Shown in pieces: positions 1 to 8,298 of a DNA stretch of 17,008 nucleotides. The stretch covers positions 1-17,008 of the forward strand of contig RBNI01002970.1 of assembly GCA_003990745.1 (NCBI GenBank), in the 5' to 3' direction. The DNA comes from Jimgerdemannia flammicorona (Eukaryota > Mucoromycota > Endogonomycetes > Endogonales > Endogonaceae). The notes beneath the pieces were generated by a model. The model had not been told where the DNA came from and searched no databases. It worked only from the letters and a program-made list of their open reading frames with translations. Position 1 is the first letter of the stretch. Every line of letters begins with the position of its first letter. Position numbers and translations under genes: made by a program.

Positions 1-21
1 AAAAAAAAAAAAAAAAAAAAA
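1..21 (+). repeat. Poly-A run at window start
   Basis: Twenty-one consecutive A directly abut the minus-strand coding-like reading that starts at 22. A LINE in this window ends in a similar A run (16486-16531), so this may be the tail of another plus-strand LINE lying mostly to the left and inserted into the unidentified gene. It could also be a simple A tract, because the start of the run is outside the window. Confidence 0.5.
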
Positions 22-1011
22 GAGATACTCCTCCTCCTCTTCAGTTTGGTCCCCATGTAGTTGAGTTTGCTCAGCATCAAAGTAGACAGAATCAGTTATA
101 TATTGGATTTCAGATGGGCTTAATTCAAAGTCAGGTTCTGATTCAGTATTGATCTTAGTTTTAGATAGTATTGTAATTAGATCTACTTTTGATTCAGGGT
201 CAGGTTGTTGATGAAGAGTTTCTCTTGCTTCTTCTTTAAGAATATGGCAGGCCTTACAATTCTGAAAGCAGTAGTATAAGGCAGTCTTGGTCTTGGTATA
301 GTGAAAGTCAGTAGAGTTAAGCTACTTGACTATAGAGACTTGGGCTTTATGAGAAACTAAGACTAGAAAGACTACTGCTGGTTGTCCTAAGTTACTCAGA
401 TTTATAGAGCTGACAAAACTCTTATTGAGAAGAGTAAAGAAGACTTCTATAAGACCTTCTTCATCTTGACTTATGGGGTATAGAATAAAGAGTTTAGTAA
501 ATAGGGTTTGACCTATCTGCTGATTTAATTGAAGAACTTCTTTTTGTGAATAAAGTCTGTCCCACTTATTGTAGGTATAGAGATCAAATTGTTCTTGTAC
601 ATCAGGTTCAATTCTCTCCAGATTATCAGATAGTTCAGAATAAATTCCAGTTCAGAGGTTGAGCTTTATATTAACTTGTAGGAATTCTTAGAAGAGTTTA
701 TAGTATAGTGAGGAAGTATCTTAAAGCAGAATTGAATTATAAACTACTACTATTAAGTTATAAGAGGGTTACTTATTAGAATAACTATTATGTAGTTCTG
801 GAAGGATTTTCTGAAAGTTCTAAATATTCTAGAAGACTATTTTCTTAAGGTCAAGATCAATTTTATATAGAGTATATCCTCTATGCTTATTAATTTCAAG
901 ATTAGATTGATGTCTCAACCAAAGTTCTTTTTTGGACTAGTTCTGGATGTTCAGAATTTTCTGTATTTCAAGAAGTTTAAAAAACTAAGACTAGTTTAGT
1001 TGAATTGACAT
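1..1011 (-). pseudogene. Unidentified decayed ORF, minus strand (downstream of a pair)
   Basis: I do not recognise this protein. Read from an ATG at 1011-1009 (protein begins MSIQLN), one frame runs 337 codons to the window edge without a frameshift and with about ten in-frame stops. Most lie where Gln, Arg or Trp would be expected after CpA or CpG decay. A stretch of more than 100 codons (about 655-330) has no stop. Visible traits are a polar, Gln/Lys/Leu-rich N-terminal part, a small Cys/His cluster near 260-240 (CFQNCKACHIL), and an acidic tail rich in Glu, Asp and Ser ending in a Glu run near 30. The plus strand has no comparable frame. Origin in a mobile element (for example a Gag-like or accessory ORF) is possible, but no catalytic motif was found. 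Confidence refers to its being a decayed coding region. Confidence 0.5.
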
Positions 1012-1436
1012 ATTGCTGCAAATAATACTCAATTAGGAAATTTTATAATAGAGTTAGGAGTGGGATCTAATAAGGAGTGAATTTACTTAAGAGTGGTTTG
1101 TGGGTTATTAAATAAGTTTATTCACTATTTATAATATTACTATACTAAGAGTAATTATGTAAAGAGATATTGTGGGAAAATGCTCAGAATTGTTCTTGTA
1201 TATTTGAGTCTAAGATTCTGAGATCTGGGAGAGGAGATATTTATACTAGTGGAAGACTATTTAAACTATGCTAAATATGAATATAGTACTTAGTACCTTG
1301 CTGAGTCAGAATATAGTTATGTAGTATAAGTATGATCTGATATATTAAGAGATTGTCTGACTGCTGAGTTAGTTTACAGTCACATCATATAAAGCTAATC
1401 TAACTATTTTAATGATTGCTAGGCTATCTATAGATT
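1012..1436. other. AT-rich gap between the two unidentified minus-strand readings
   Basis: This stretch has frequent stops in all frames and only short coding-like runs on the minus strand, such as 1395-1290. It is AT-rich, and no CpG was noticed. It could be the spacer or leader between two co-oriented genes, or a more heavily mutated part of one gene. No RNA gene or terminal repeat was seen. Confidence 0.4.
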
Positions 1437-2625
1437 TATATACTGTCTGGGTAGTCTTTGATGATATCACCATTAATGACATTATTTCTAATGAAGTAGT
1501 TATCTAGGAAAAGTAGTTCTCAGATTACTTCTCTCTGTTCACTGAGATAATAATACATTGGGACTTCATTATTATCTTATAGAATAGCATTATCTGTCTC
1601 ATATACTAGATAAGAAGTTGGTGAACAAAGGAGAAGTATATCATCTTTGCTATCATTGGATTCACTGTCTATGTATCTTCTATAGGTTATAGTATTATGA
1701 GTTGCAGAGTTATAGTATGCTAGTGGTTATGCTTCATGTTACTTATAGTTAAGTGGTGGGATTGTTGGTTCAATCTCAAGGGTTATCTAGAGGTATAGGT
1801 TGTATTTTTCAGTCTCTTCATTATAGTTGAAGTAATTGGGAGTAAATGTGGGTTAGTACTTGTACCAGTGGTCATTATCTCAATAGGTCTCATAGGTAGT
1901 TATAAACTATTATAAGTTCATTAGCAAAGATTGGCAGAGTGATCAGGGTTGGTAGAGATCCTTGGCTTGAGATCATGTTGACATCAGAGGGATTATTGTC
2001 TTCTACTTCATCTTCATCAAACCAGATTATATTATAGATATCTTTCATAGTATATCCAACTTGGAGTATTTGTAGAATGTAGTTATTGAGGTATGGAAAG
2101 ATTCTTGAACATACTTAATATACTTATGATTGAGTTCTTATATCATATCATCAATTTGGCCATAAAATAGAGTAGCAATCATTTTGGTAGTAATAACTTA
2201 GAGATGGGAAATAAAGAAGCTATACTCATAGAAGAGTTCTCAGTATTTGTAGGTGATGAGTTTCTAGTACTGAGACATCTAAATAATATCAGTATTATAG
2301 TGATATTCAATTATATCTTTCAGAAGGTAGCTGATCTGGTAGTAGCTTGAGATTTGTCCAATTTGGTAGACTTTGCTAAGTATGTTCAGGGTATTCCATC
2401 AGGCTTCCACAAAGTAGAGAGATACTAGGCTATAGATATTCATGAGAGGTAGAGAGGGTATGGCTCAGTTGACAATAGCATTTCAAATATCAGCATAGAT
2501 ATAATTGTAGATCTCAGTGATTAGATTTGTGTATATGTTCAAGAGTTAGAGTTATTTGTTTAGTTTATTGTAGTTCTTTATTTCAATATATCTTAGTGCT
2601 TAGTATATATATTCAGTCTTGATTT
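1437..2625 (-). pseudogene. Unidentified decayed coding region, minus strand (upstream of a pair)
   Basis: I do not recognise this protein. Reading the minus strand from about 2625 gives a coding-like frame, with an in-frame ATG at 2443-2441, to about 2035. It is rich in Ile, Tyr and Leu, as in helical proteins. The best reading then shifts to a second frame at about 2055-1918, containing the acidic run WFDEDEVEDNN, and to a third frame at about 1900-1437, with an open run of about 50 codons near 1725-1573. Stops fall mainly at apparent Gln and Arg positions. The frame changes may be indels in one gene or overlapping ORFs. I see no reverse transcriptase, integrase, transposase or helicase motif. 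It is co-oriented with the frame starting at 1011, which suggests one two-gene element or locus. Confidence 0.45.
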
Positions 2626-2655
2626 ATAAGACTCTATTTATATAAATCTTATATT

Positions 2656-2826
2656 CTGTGACTCAGCTTTGTATACTGTGACTTCAGTTTGACTCAGCTT
2701 TATGATCATATATATGATTTCTGAATTTGTTCAGAGGTTGTGTGTGATTTCAATGGCTTATTCTGAGGGTGATATGTGATTTCAGTAGCTTGTTCTGAGG
2801 GTGATATGTGATTTCAGTGGCTTGGG
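2656..2826. repeat. Tandem repeat patch, about 3.5 copies of a 32-bp unit plus a smaller repeat
   Basis: Two units of exactly 32 bp lie at 2743-2774 and 2775-2806 (start TGTGATTTCA, end GAGGGTGATA). A partial third copy runs from 2807 to about 2825, and a diverged copy covers about 2711-2742. Just before them, 2656-2700 carries a related short repeat built on CTGTGAC and GACTCAGCTTT. The patch separates the unidentified minus-strand genes from the LINE ORF1 fragment, so it could belong to the upstream region of the minus-strand gene or mark an element end. Confidence 0.8.
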
Positions 2827-2834
2827 GGTTGTAC

Positions 2835-3250
2835 ACTTATACTTGGCCTCAAACTTCTTTTAGACTAGTCTTCTTCTCTCAACAGCTCCTGCCAAATCTT
2901 TTAATACCTCCAGCAAGTCCTCTTCCTCCTCTTGTATCTTCTTCACTCTCAATACTTTGTACTCTACCAGTCTCCACTTAAGTACTACTGGCCAGTTCTA
3001 TACTCTCTCTATATTCTTCTTGTCTACTAGCTATACCCTGACATCCACATCATCTGTTTTAAACTTCATATCTTCTCAGACCCAAAACCCAATATCCACA
3101 ATATCTCCATACTCCTTAATGGTCTCTACAATCAGCCCTCTGGTCATCTCCTTTGATATTATAGAAATATCCATCATTATCAACTATATAACCTGGGGGT
3201 CTCAGTATAAGTATCTGGCCATAGAGATCACCATCCCTACTAGCCAGACC
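2835..3250 (-). pseudogene. LINE ORF1 fragment (copy D), minus strand
   Basis: Read on the minus strand from about 3190 down to 2840, this encodes a segment clearly related to ORF1 of LINE copy A at 14080-13860. Shared features in order are a DVD-type start, NWP, YKV, RVKK, an EEE run and LLEVLK, roughly half identical over about 60 residues and also visible at DNA level. D reads further upstream than A, for example EYGDIVDIGF, so D holds ORF1 sequence that A has lost. It has in-frame stops and no start or end of its own. The gypsy Gag frame begins at its high-coordinate edge, which suggests the gypsy element landed in or next to this LINE. The 111-codon plus-strand frame here is only its mirror. 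Confidence 0.75.
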
Positions 3251-4150
3251 CCTTTGCTACAGAAAAAGCAGAAGGATTACAGCTCAATATAGAAGATATG
3301 ATCAATGCTATAGCCCACCAAATTCAAGAACTTCAAGTATAACTAGAATACCAGAAAATACAAACTGTGGGTACATCATATTCTACTATAGTGTCAGTCA
3401 GTTTCAAGTTACTCAAGTCAGATACCTTCAATAGCCATCAAGGAGGACTATCTACAGATGTATGGACCTTCCAGTTGAACTAATACTTTGAACTCACAAG
3501 AATGGAAGATGACATATAAGTCCAATTTGCCACCATACTTCTCTGAGGAAATGCAGTTATCTGGTAGTACAATTATATCATAGTTACATCTGTATACTCA
3601 TATGTATAAATCAGAGATTGGAAAGCTTTCAAGAGAGCCCTTTACAAGCAGTTCAAGTCTACTAATGCCACTAAGCTAGCCAGGGACAAGCTAGCGAACA
3701 TCAAGCAACTCAAGTCTGTGCAAAGCTACAATATACAATTCTTATCAATTCTACTTAAGCAATCAGTAGTATCTGAGAATGAAAAGATAGACCACTATGT
3801 CTGAGGCCTGAAGGGAAACACATGAGTCAAGATCAAGCTAGAAGAGCCCAAAACTCTTGATGAAACTATGAGAATTTCTAATAGATTTGATATTATCACC
3901 TTTGGTAACTGCTTTAAACCAGAATACCACAAGAAGAACCACTTTGAGAACCACTACAGAAACCAACCAAGGATAGTTGGCCCAGCACCAATGGACTTAG
4001 ACACTATGAATAAAAAGAACACCAAGCTCACCTCTGAAGAAAAGGACTGCCTGAAGAAATCTGGAGCCTATTTCTTCTATTACTAAATAGGACACATTGC
4101 AACCAAATATCCTAGAAAGACTAGTGAATCCTCAAGACCAGTCACCATAT
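3244..4150 (+). other. Gag domain with CCHC zinc knuckle whose three Cys are now Tyr
   Basis: Gag forms the capsid and binds the RNA genome. From about 3280 an N-terminal helical, Gln/Glu-rich segment is followed by a retrotransposon Gag core: RDWKAFKRALYKQF near 3610-3650, then a Lys/Leu-rich stretch to about 3840. The C-terminal knuckle has exact C-x2-C-x4-H-x4-C spacing at codons 4069, 4078, 4093 and 4108. His is kept (GHIA), but all three Cys codons read TAT (Tyr), each a TGT-to-TAT type change. Several in-frame stops lie upstream. The assignment rests on the knuckle spacing and on position before dUTPase and protease. Confidence 0.8.
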
Positions 4151-4230
4151 TGTCCAAGGATATACCTGTCAATCCTACCATCAGTCAACTTGAGCTCAAG
4201 GTTAAGAAGCTTTATCTGAAGGCCCAGGTC

Positions 4231-4610
4231 CCTCAATATCAAACAGAAAGAGCTATTGGTCTTGACCTACACTCAGTCAAACAAGTCACTATTCCAGCCA
4301 AGGGCTGCACTCTGGTGCCTACTGGAATTGTAGTTCAATGCCCTGAAGGACATTATGCTAGAATTGTACCATGATCAGAACTCAGTGTCAAAAATTATTT
4401 GGATATAGATACTAGTATCATTGACCCAGACTTTTGAGGACAAGTTCAAGTCTTACTTATCAACTAAAAGGATCAAGACTACACAGTTAAAGAAGGAGAC
4501 CAAGTTGTGCAAATGATCCTAGAAAAAGCCAGTCAACTCAAGATTATAGAAGTCCAAGAACTCTCTGAAACCAAATGAGATCAAAAGAGTTTTGGCAGTA
4601 CTGATCAAGC
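4231..4610 (+). other. dUTPase domain (trimeric type) inside Gag-Pol
   Basis: dUTPase hydrolyses dUTP to dUMP and pyrophosphate and would limit uracil entry into the cDNA. All five motifs of the trimeric family appear in order: motif 1 AIGLDLHS (4252-4275), motif 2 P-stop-SELSVKN (4369-4392; the stop sits at the usual Arg, Glu replaces Gly), motif 3 IIDPDF-stop-G (4420-4440, catalytic Asp kept), motif 4 GDQVVQMIL (about 4494-4520) and motif 5 SFGSTD (about 4588-4605). It is in frame with the knuckle before it and the protease after it. At about 120 residues it matches a full domain. Four in-frame stops inactivate it. dUTPase-bearing Metaviridae have, to my recollection, been described from a basidiomycete (Phanerochaete), so the type is not wholly new. 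Confidence 0.92.
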
Positions 4611-4629
4611 AGCAAATCTTAGTGAAAAT

Positions 4630-4980
4630 TGAGCTCAAGCTATACTCATCTTCAAAGGTCTAGTCAAAGGAAAAGAAGTTCAAGTACTTATAGATAGTGG
4701 AGCTGCAGGGAACTTTATCAATCAGAATCTTATTGAAAGCCTCAAAATCCTCACCAAGTCTGCACTCAAGAACAATAGTATAGTCACTGCAGATAGTACT
4801 CTGTACCCCATTGAGTCAATTGCTGCCAAACTGCCCATCAAGATTCAGAAATATTGGGAATGAGTAGACTTCAAAATTGCATCACTAGGAGATCATGACC
4901 TGATCTTAGGGAAACTCTGGCTTATGAAATACAACCCAGATATTGATTGGTGTAAAAATGAAGTCACCCTACTTTAATAT
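4630..4980 (+). other. Retropepsin-like aspartic protease domain
   Basis: The segment processes the polyprotein. VLIDSGAAGNFI at 4684-4719 is the active-site loop, with the catalytic Asp codon intact at 4693-4695 (DSG form, as in many Ty3/gypsy proteases). The second conserved block DHDLILGKLWL lies near 4890-4923 and matches the usual ILGxxWL flap-side motif, followed by NPDIDW. A stop interrupts it near 4861 (apparent Arg codon), and another follows at about 4975. It lies directly after the dUTPase in the same frame. Confidence 0.88.
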
Positions 4981-5184
4981 GGAGCCAACATTATGATCAA
5001 GACAGATAAGATCACAAACAAGACCCAGATTACAATACTGTCAGCTATACAGTATAAGAAAGTACTCAAGAAGGTAATGTATATCTTTATTGTAATAATC
5101 TGCCTCAAGAAACAAGACAAGAGACTATCAGTTAATAAAAGCATCAAGCTACTGCTAGAAGAATTCAAGGATGTCTTTCCAGAT

Positions 5185-5870
5185 AAGCTATCTGGTCTAC
5201 CACCTATATAAGAAGTTGATCATGAAATCAAACTAACCCCAGGAGCTATACTACCCAAGGAACACATATACCACATGTCATCACTCAAAATTGAAGCAGT
5301 CAAGAAGAAACTAGAAGAACTACTTATACAAGGAGCTATCTAGCCAAGCAAATCTCCTTATGGCTTACCAGTCTTATTTGTTAAGAAGAAGGATGGTACT
5401 CTGTGAATGTATATAGACTATCATACACTCAACAAACTCACTGTCAAGAACTGCTACTTACTACTCTTAATTGATTAAATTTTTGATGCTCTCAAGAATG
5501 TTAAGTACTTCACCAAGTTAGACCTCATGTCAGATTTGAATCAAGCCAGAAAATATTCCCAAGACTACATTCATAACCCCCTTTGGACTCTACAAATTCC
5601 TGGTCTTAGCATTTGGTCTCACCAATGCACCTACCACATTCTAGACCCTGATGAACAAGATATTCAAGGACTAACTATTTATTTTCCTGTTGGTATATCT
5701 TGATGACATTCTGATCTTTAGTGCAACTAAAGAAGAATATCTCAAACACATTCGAATAGTTCTGGAGATCTTATGAAAACACAAGCTTTATGCTAAGCTC
5801 AAGAAGTATGAATTCTTCAAGAAACAAGTTGAATACCTTGGCCACATTGTCTCTGCATAAGGAATTCAAG
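5185..5870 (+). other. Reverse transcriptase domain, frameshifted near 5550
   Basis: The RT copies the element RNA into DNA. Visible blocks are VDHEIKLTPGA (from about 5214), SPYGLPVLFVKKKDG (5354-5398), TKLDL (about 5512-5526), then after a one-base-type frameshift IPKTTFITPFGLYKFL and AFGLTNAPTTF, and the catalytic VYLDDILIFS at 5690-5719. Both catalytic Asp residues in YLDD and the Asp in KLDL remain. Stops occur at 5341, 5404 and several later positions. The thumb-like stretch KKQVEYLGHIVS near 5820-5860 closes the domain. Confidence 0.92.
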
Positions 5871-5929
5871 TAGACCCACATAAGATAGAAGTAATTGAAG
5901 AATGACTCATTCCATCAAACCTCACAGAA

Positions 5930-6500
5930 CTCCAATCCTTCCTTGGTCTAGCTGGCTATTACTGCCACTTTTTCAGAAACTTCTCTGATATTGCTGAGCT
6001 ACTGACTAACCTCTTGAGGAAGGCCCTACACTCAGACCACTATGTACTCTACACCTGGGACCTCTTCTGCCAATAAGTCTTTCAAGAACCTAAGAACCAC
6101 CTGATCCATGCTTCAGTCCTGCATAATGCAGATTAAGGTCTAAAATTCACAGTCACTACTGATGTATCGAATTTTGTCATTAGAGCAGTCCTATCACAAG
6201 ATGATGGCAAAGAACATCATTCTATTACTTTTGAGTCTCACAAGCTAGCCCTAGCTGAATAAAAGCTAGCTACTCATGAGAAGGAACTATTAGCAATAAT
6301 ACATACACTAGACTACTAGTAATACTATCTAGAAGATATTAAGTTTGATGTCATTACTGATCATCAATCCCTTAAGTATATCAACACCCAACCTACTCTA
6401 TCACATCTACAAACCAAGTGGAGCCTCAAGCTTCAAACCTTCAATCTGATGATTATCTATAAACCTAGCAAGATACTTGTAGTACCAGATATCTTATCAA
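5930..6500 (+). other. RNase H domain (Ty3/gypsy type)
   Basis: RNase H removes the RNA strand of the hybrid. Before it, LQSFLGLAGYYCHFFRNFS (5929-5985) is the standard RT connection motif of Ty3/gypsy elements. The RNase H core shows FTVTTDVSN near 6147-6173, THEKELLAII near 6273-6302 and VITDHQSLKYI near 6351-6382. The usual first Asp (TDAS) is kept, as is the Glu of EKELLA. Stops fall near 6259 and 6315. The frame is the second Pol frame. Confidence 0.88.
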
Positions 6501-6689
6501 GATGCCTAGACCTTACCACAATCATACAAGTCACCTTGATATCAGAATTCCTAGACCAAATTAGGCAAGCTTATAAAAAAGACACAGTTGCCACTAGAGT
6601 TTTCTCAAATGAACTCAAGGATACATATACTGTCAAGAACAACCTGATCTATTATCAAAACTAAGTCTATCTATCTGAAAACATAAACC

Positions 6690-7760
6690 TATGCTATAAG
6701 GTTTTATAAGAATACCATAACTCCCCTCTTGCTGGTTATCTGAGAATTGAGAAGACTGTTAAGAATATCCAATACTACTACTATTAGCCAAACATAGTTA
6801 AAGAAATCAAGAACCCAGCTGTGATCTATGTTAGTGCAATAAGTCTACCAATCAAGCACCTTTTAGTTTGCTACAACTACTGCCAATTTTTACTAAAAAG
6901 TTCAAATAAGTCACTATAGACTTTGTAACTCAACTACCATAAACTCAATCTGGTACTAATACTATCATTGTATTTGTTGACTGCCTGATCAAGACTATGG
7001 TTGCTGAATCAACTACTATCAATGCTACTGCATCTGAGATTGCAAGAATCTTCTTCAAGTCTATCTTCCATCACTATGGTCTACTATGAGTAATTGTTAG
7101 TGATCATGACTCCAAGTTCACTAGTCACTTCTGGCAAACTCTCTTCAAGACTCTAGGAACCCAATTAGCTATGTCTACTGCCTTTCACTTATAAACTGAT
7201 GGACAAACTGAGCACATGAACAGAACTCTAGAACAAATACTTAGAAACTATATTTCTTATGAGCAAGATGATTGGAATATCTATCTGACTTATATAGAGT
7301 TTGTATATAACAATACTGTCCAATCATCTACTGGTCTTTTTCCTTTCTAGTTACTCCATAGTCAAGATCTCAAGACCCCTGCAAGTTTATTTTCTTTTAA
7401 GAAAATCAGTCAAATACAAGTCCTAACCACTAAGAACCTTATAGACAAAATGGACAAACTACTCAAGATTGCTACTGCAAATATTCAGAAGGCTCAACAG
7501 CATCAAGCCAAGTATGCTGACAAGAAACACCATAATGTCACTTATACTATTAAAGATCAAGTCCTACTATCTACCAAGAATCTCAAAATATAATCTCAAG
7601 TCAACTGTCCTTTAAACAAGTTCTAACCCAAGTATATCAGACCTTTTGAGATCACTGAACAGGTCTCTGCATCCTCCTACCACCTCAAGCTACCTGAAAC
7701 CATGAGAGTATACCCAGTCTTTTATGTGTCACACCTCAAGACCTGGAACCAGTCACCACT
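6690..7760 (+). other. Integrase: HHCC zinc region, D,D-35-E core, GPF/Y-like module
   Basis: Integrase inserts the cDNA into the host genome. The HHCC region keeps the first His (6716) but has Tyr for the second (6737, SPLAGY); CDLC at 6820-6831 is intact. An indel near 6810 returns the frame to that of Gag. The catalytic acids all remain: TIDFV (Asp at 6919), VSDHDSKF (Asp at 7102) and TDGQTE (Glu at 7210). The last two are exactly 35 residues apart, the family spacing. The downstream KYIRPFEI near 7630 resembles the GPF/Y module with Gly changed to Arg. Stops at apparent Arg, Gln and Trp positions inactivate it. Confidence 0.92.
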
Positions 7761-7800
7761 CTACCCTGGTCAAATTTCTAAGCCTTCTGTCCCTATGATT

Positions 7801-7965
7801 ATCAAAGACCATATTAAGTATGAAGCTAAAAAAATCCTTGACAAATGAATCCACTACCACTGTCCTGAATACCTAGTCAAGTGGATGGGTTATTCTAAAT
7901 ATGATGCTATCTGGAAACCACTGATCAACCTCAAGAACTCTCAAGATCTAGTTTAAGACTTCAAG
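7801..7965 (+). other. Chromodomain at integrase C-terminal side
   Basis: Chromodomains of chromoviruses bind histone marks such as H3K9 methylation and steer integration. The reading shows YEAKKILDK (about 7819-7845), YLVKWMGY (7870-7893), an IWKP block (7909-7920) and LKNSQDLV (to about 7950). The Trp of VKW and of IWKP and an N-terminal Tyr, candidates for the aromatic cage, are kept. Two stops interrupt it near 7846 and 7954. It follows the integrase in frame. Confidence 0.85.
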
Positions 7966-8298
7966 ATAAAATACATTGCCCAATCCCTGTAGTGACTTTC
8001 TTGAATTATCAATGACCTATGGCAATGACCAGTACCTTATGTATCAGAAGTTTACTTTGAGACCTCAGAACTAGCAAAACATTTAATAAATAAGAAGTCT
8101 ACCAAAATGAGGCTACTAGCTGAGTTCAAATCTCTCCCAGTTGGTTAGTCTGGTAATAGGCCCTCTGCCCTATATGAGGATGGCCAATCCCTGCCAATAC
8201 ACTGATTCAAGTTTGAGAAATTTTGGTTAAGTATATCTAGTCTTGTATTACCTAAGAACTCAACAAGGACATTGATTCTTAAGGAGAGAGAGATGTAA
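7966..8298 (+). other. Extra C-terminal tail of Pol, about 110 codons, ending inside the LTR start
   Basis: Past the chromodomain the same frame still reads like protein for about 110 codons: WQ-stop-PVPYVSEVYFETSELAKHL (8020-8079), KSTKMRLLAEFKSLPVG (8095-8145) and FKFEKFWLSISSLVLPKN (8208-8261), with stops only at positions likely to have been Arg or Gln. It runs through the polypurine tract as KEREM and ends at TAA 8296-8298, two bases into the putative LTR. I do not recognise the tail. Chromoviruses often end soon after the chromodomain, so this is a family-specific extension or simply an untested reading. Confidence 0.6.
8281..8293 (+). promoter_or_regulatory. Polypurine tract
   Basis: AAGGAGAGAGAGA is 13 purines placed immediately before the putative TG start of the 3' LTR, as expected for the primer of plus-strand cDNA synthesis. 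It overlaps the last codons of the Pol frame. Confidence 0.85.

Larger units (their letters stand above)
3244..8298 (+). pseudogene. Gag-Pol polyprotein (Gag-dUTPase-PR-RT-RH-IN-chromodomain), broken
   Basis: One reading frame carries the whole polyprotein, about 1,680 codons. It starts after a TAG at 3241, stays in one frame to about 5550, shifts by an indel inside the RT, stays in the second frame to about 6810, and returns to the first frame until TAA at 8296-8298. Gag and Pol appear fused, with no programmed frameshift needed. About fifty in-frame stops are TAA or TAG at Gln, TAG at Trp and TGA at Arg positions, as in the integrase FHP(Q)TDGQTE and dUTPase P(R)S contexts. Despite this, PR, RT and IN catalytic acids survive, which indicates many transitions on a once functional gene and little selection since. 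Confidence 0.9.

Noticed and set aside
2656..2826. CRISPR-like array
   Set aside because: The units are adjacent without unique spacers, the region is eukaryotic transposon DNA and no cas-like gene is present.
2640..3290. 5' LTR of the gypsy element
   Set aside because: No match to the 3' LTR start TGTAATAATTTTACAG or to its TATA/AATAAA region was found here; the 32-bp repeats are also absent from 8294-8757.
2957..3292. 111-codon plus-strand open frame
   Set aside because: The minus strand here is homologous to LINE ORF1 of copy A; the plus-strand frame is Ser/Thr-rich, has no matching relative in the window and is a mirror of that coding strand.
3244..8298. In-frame TAA/TAG/TGA could mean a variant genetic code
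   Set aside because: The stops replace Gln (TAA, TAG), Trp (TAG, TGA) and Arg (TGA) at the same time, and Cys-to-Tyr and His-to-Tyr changes accompany them. No known code does this; C-to-T decay explains all of it.
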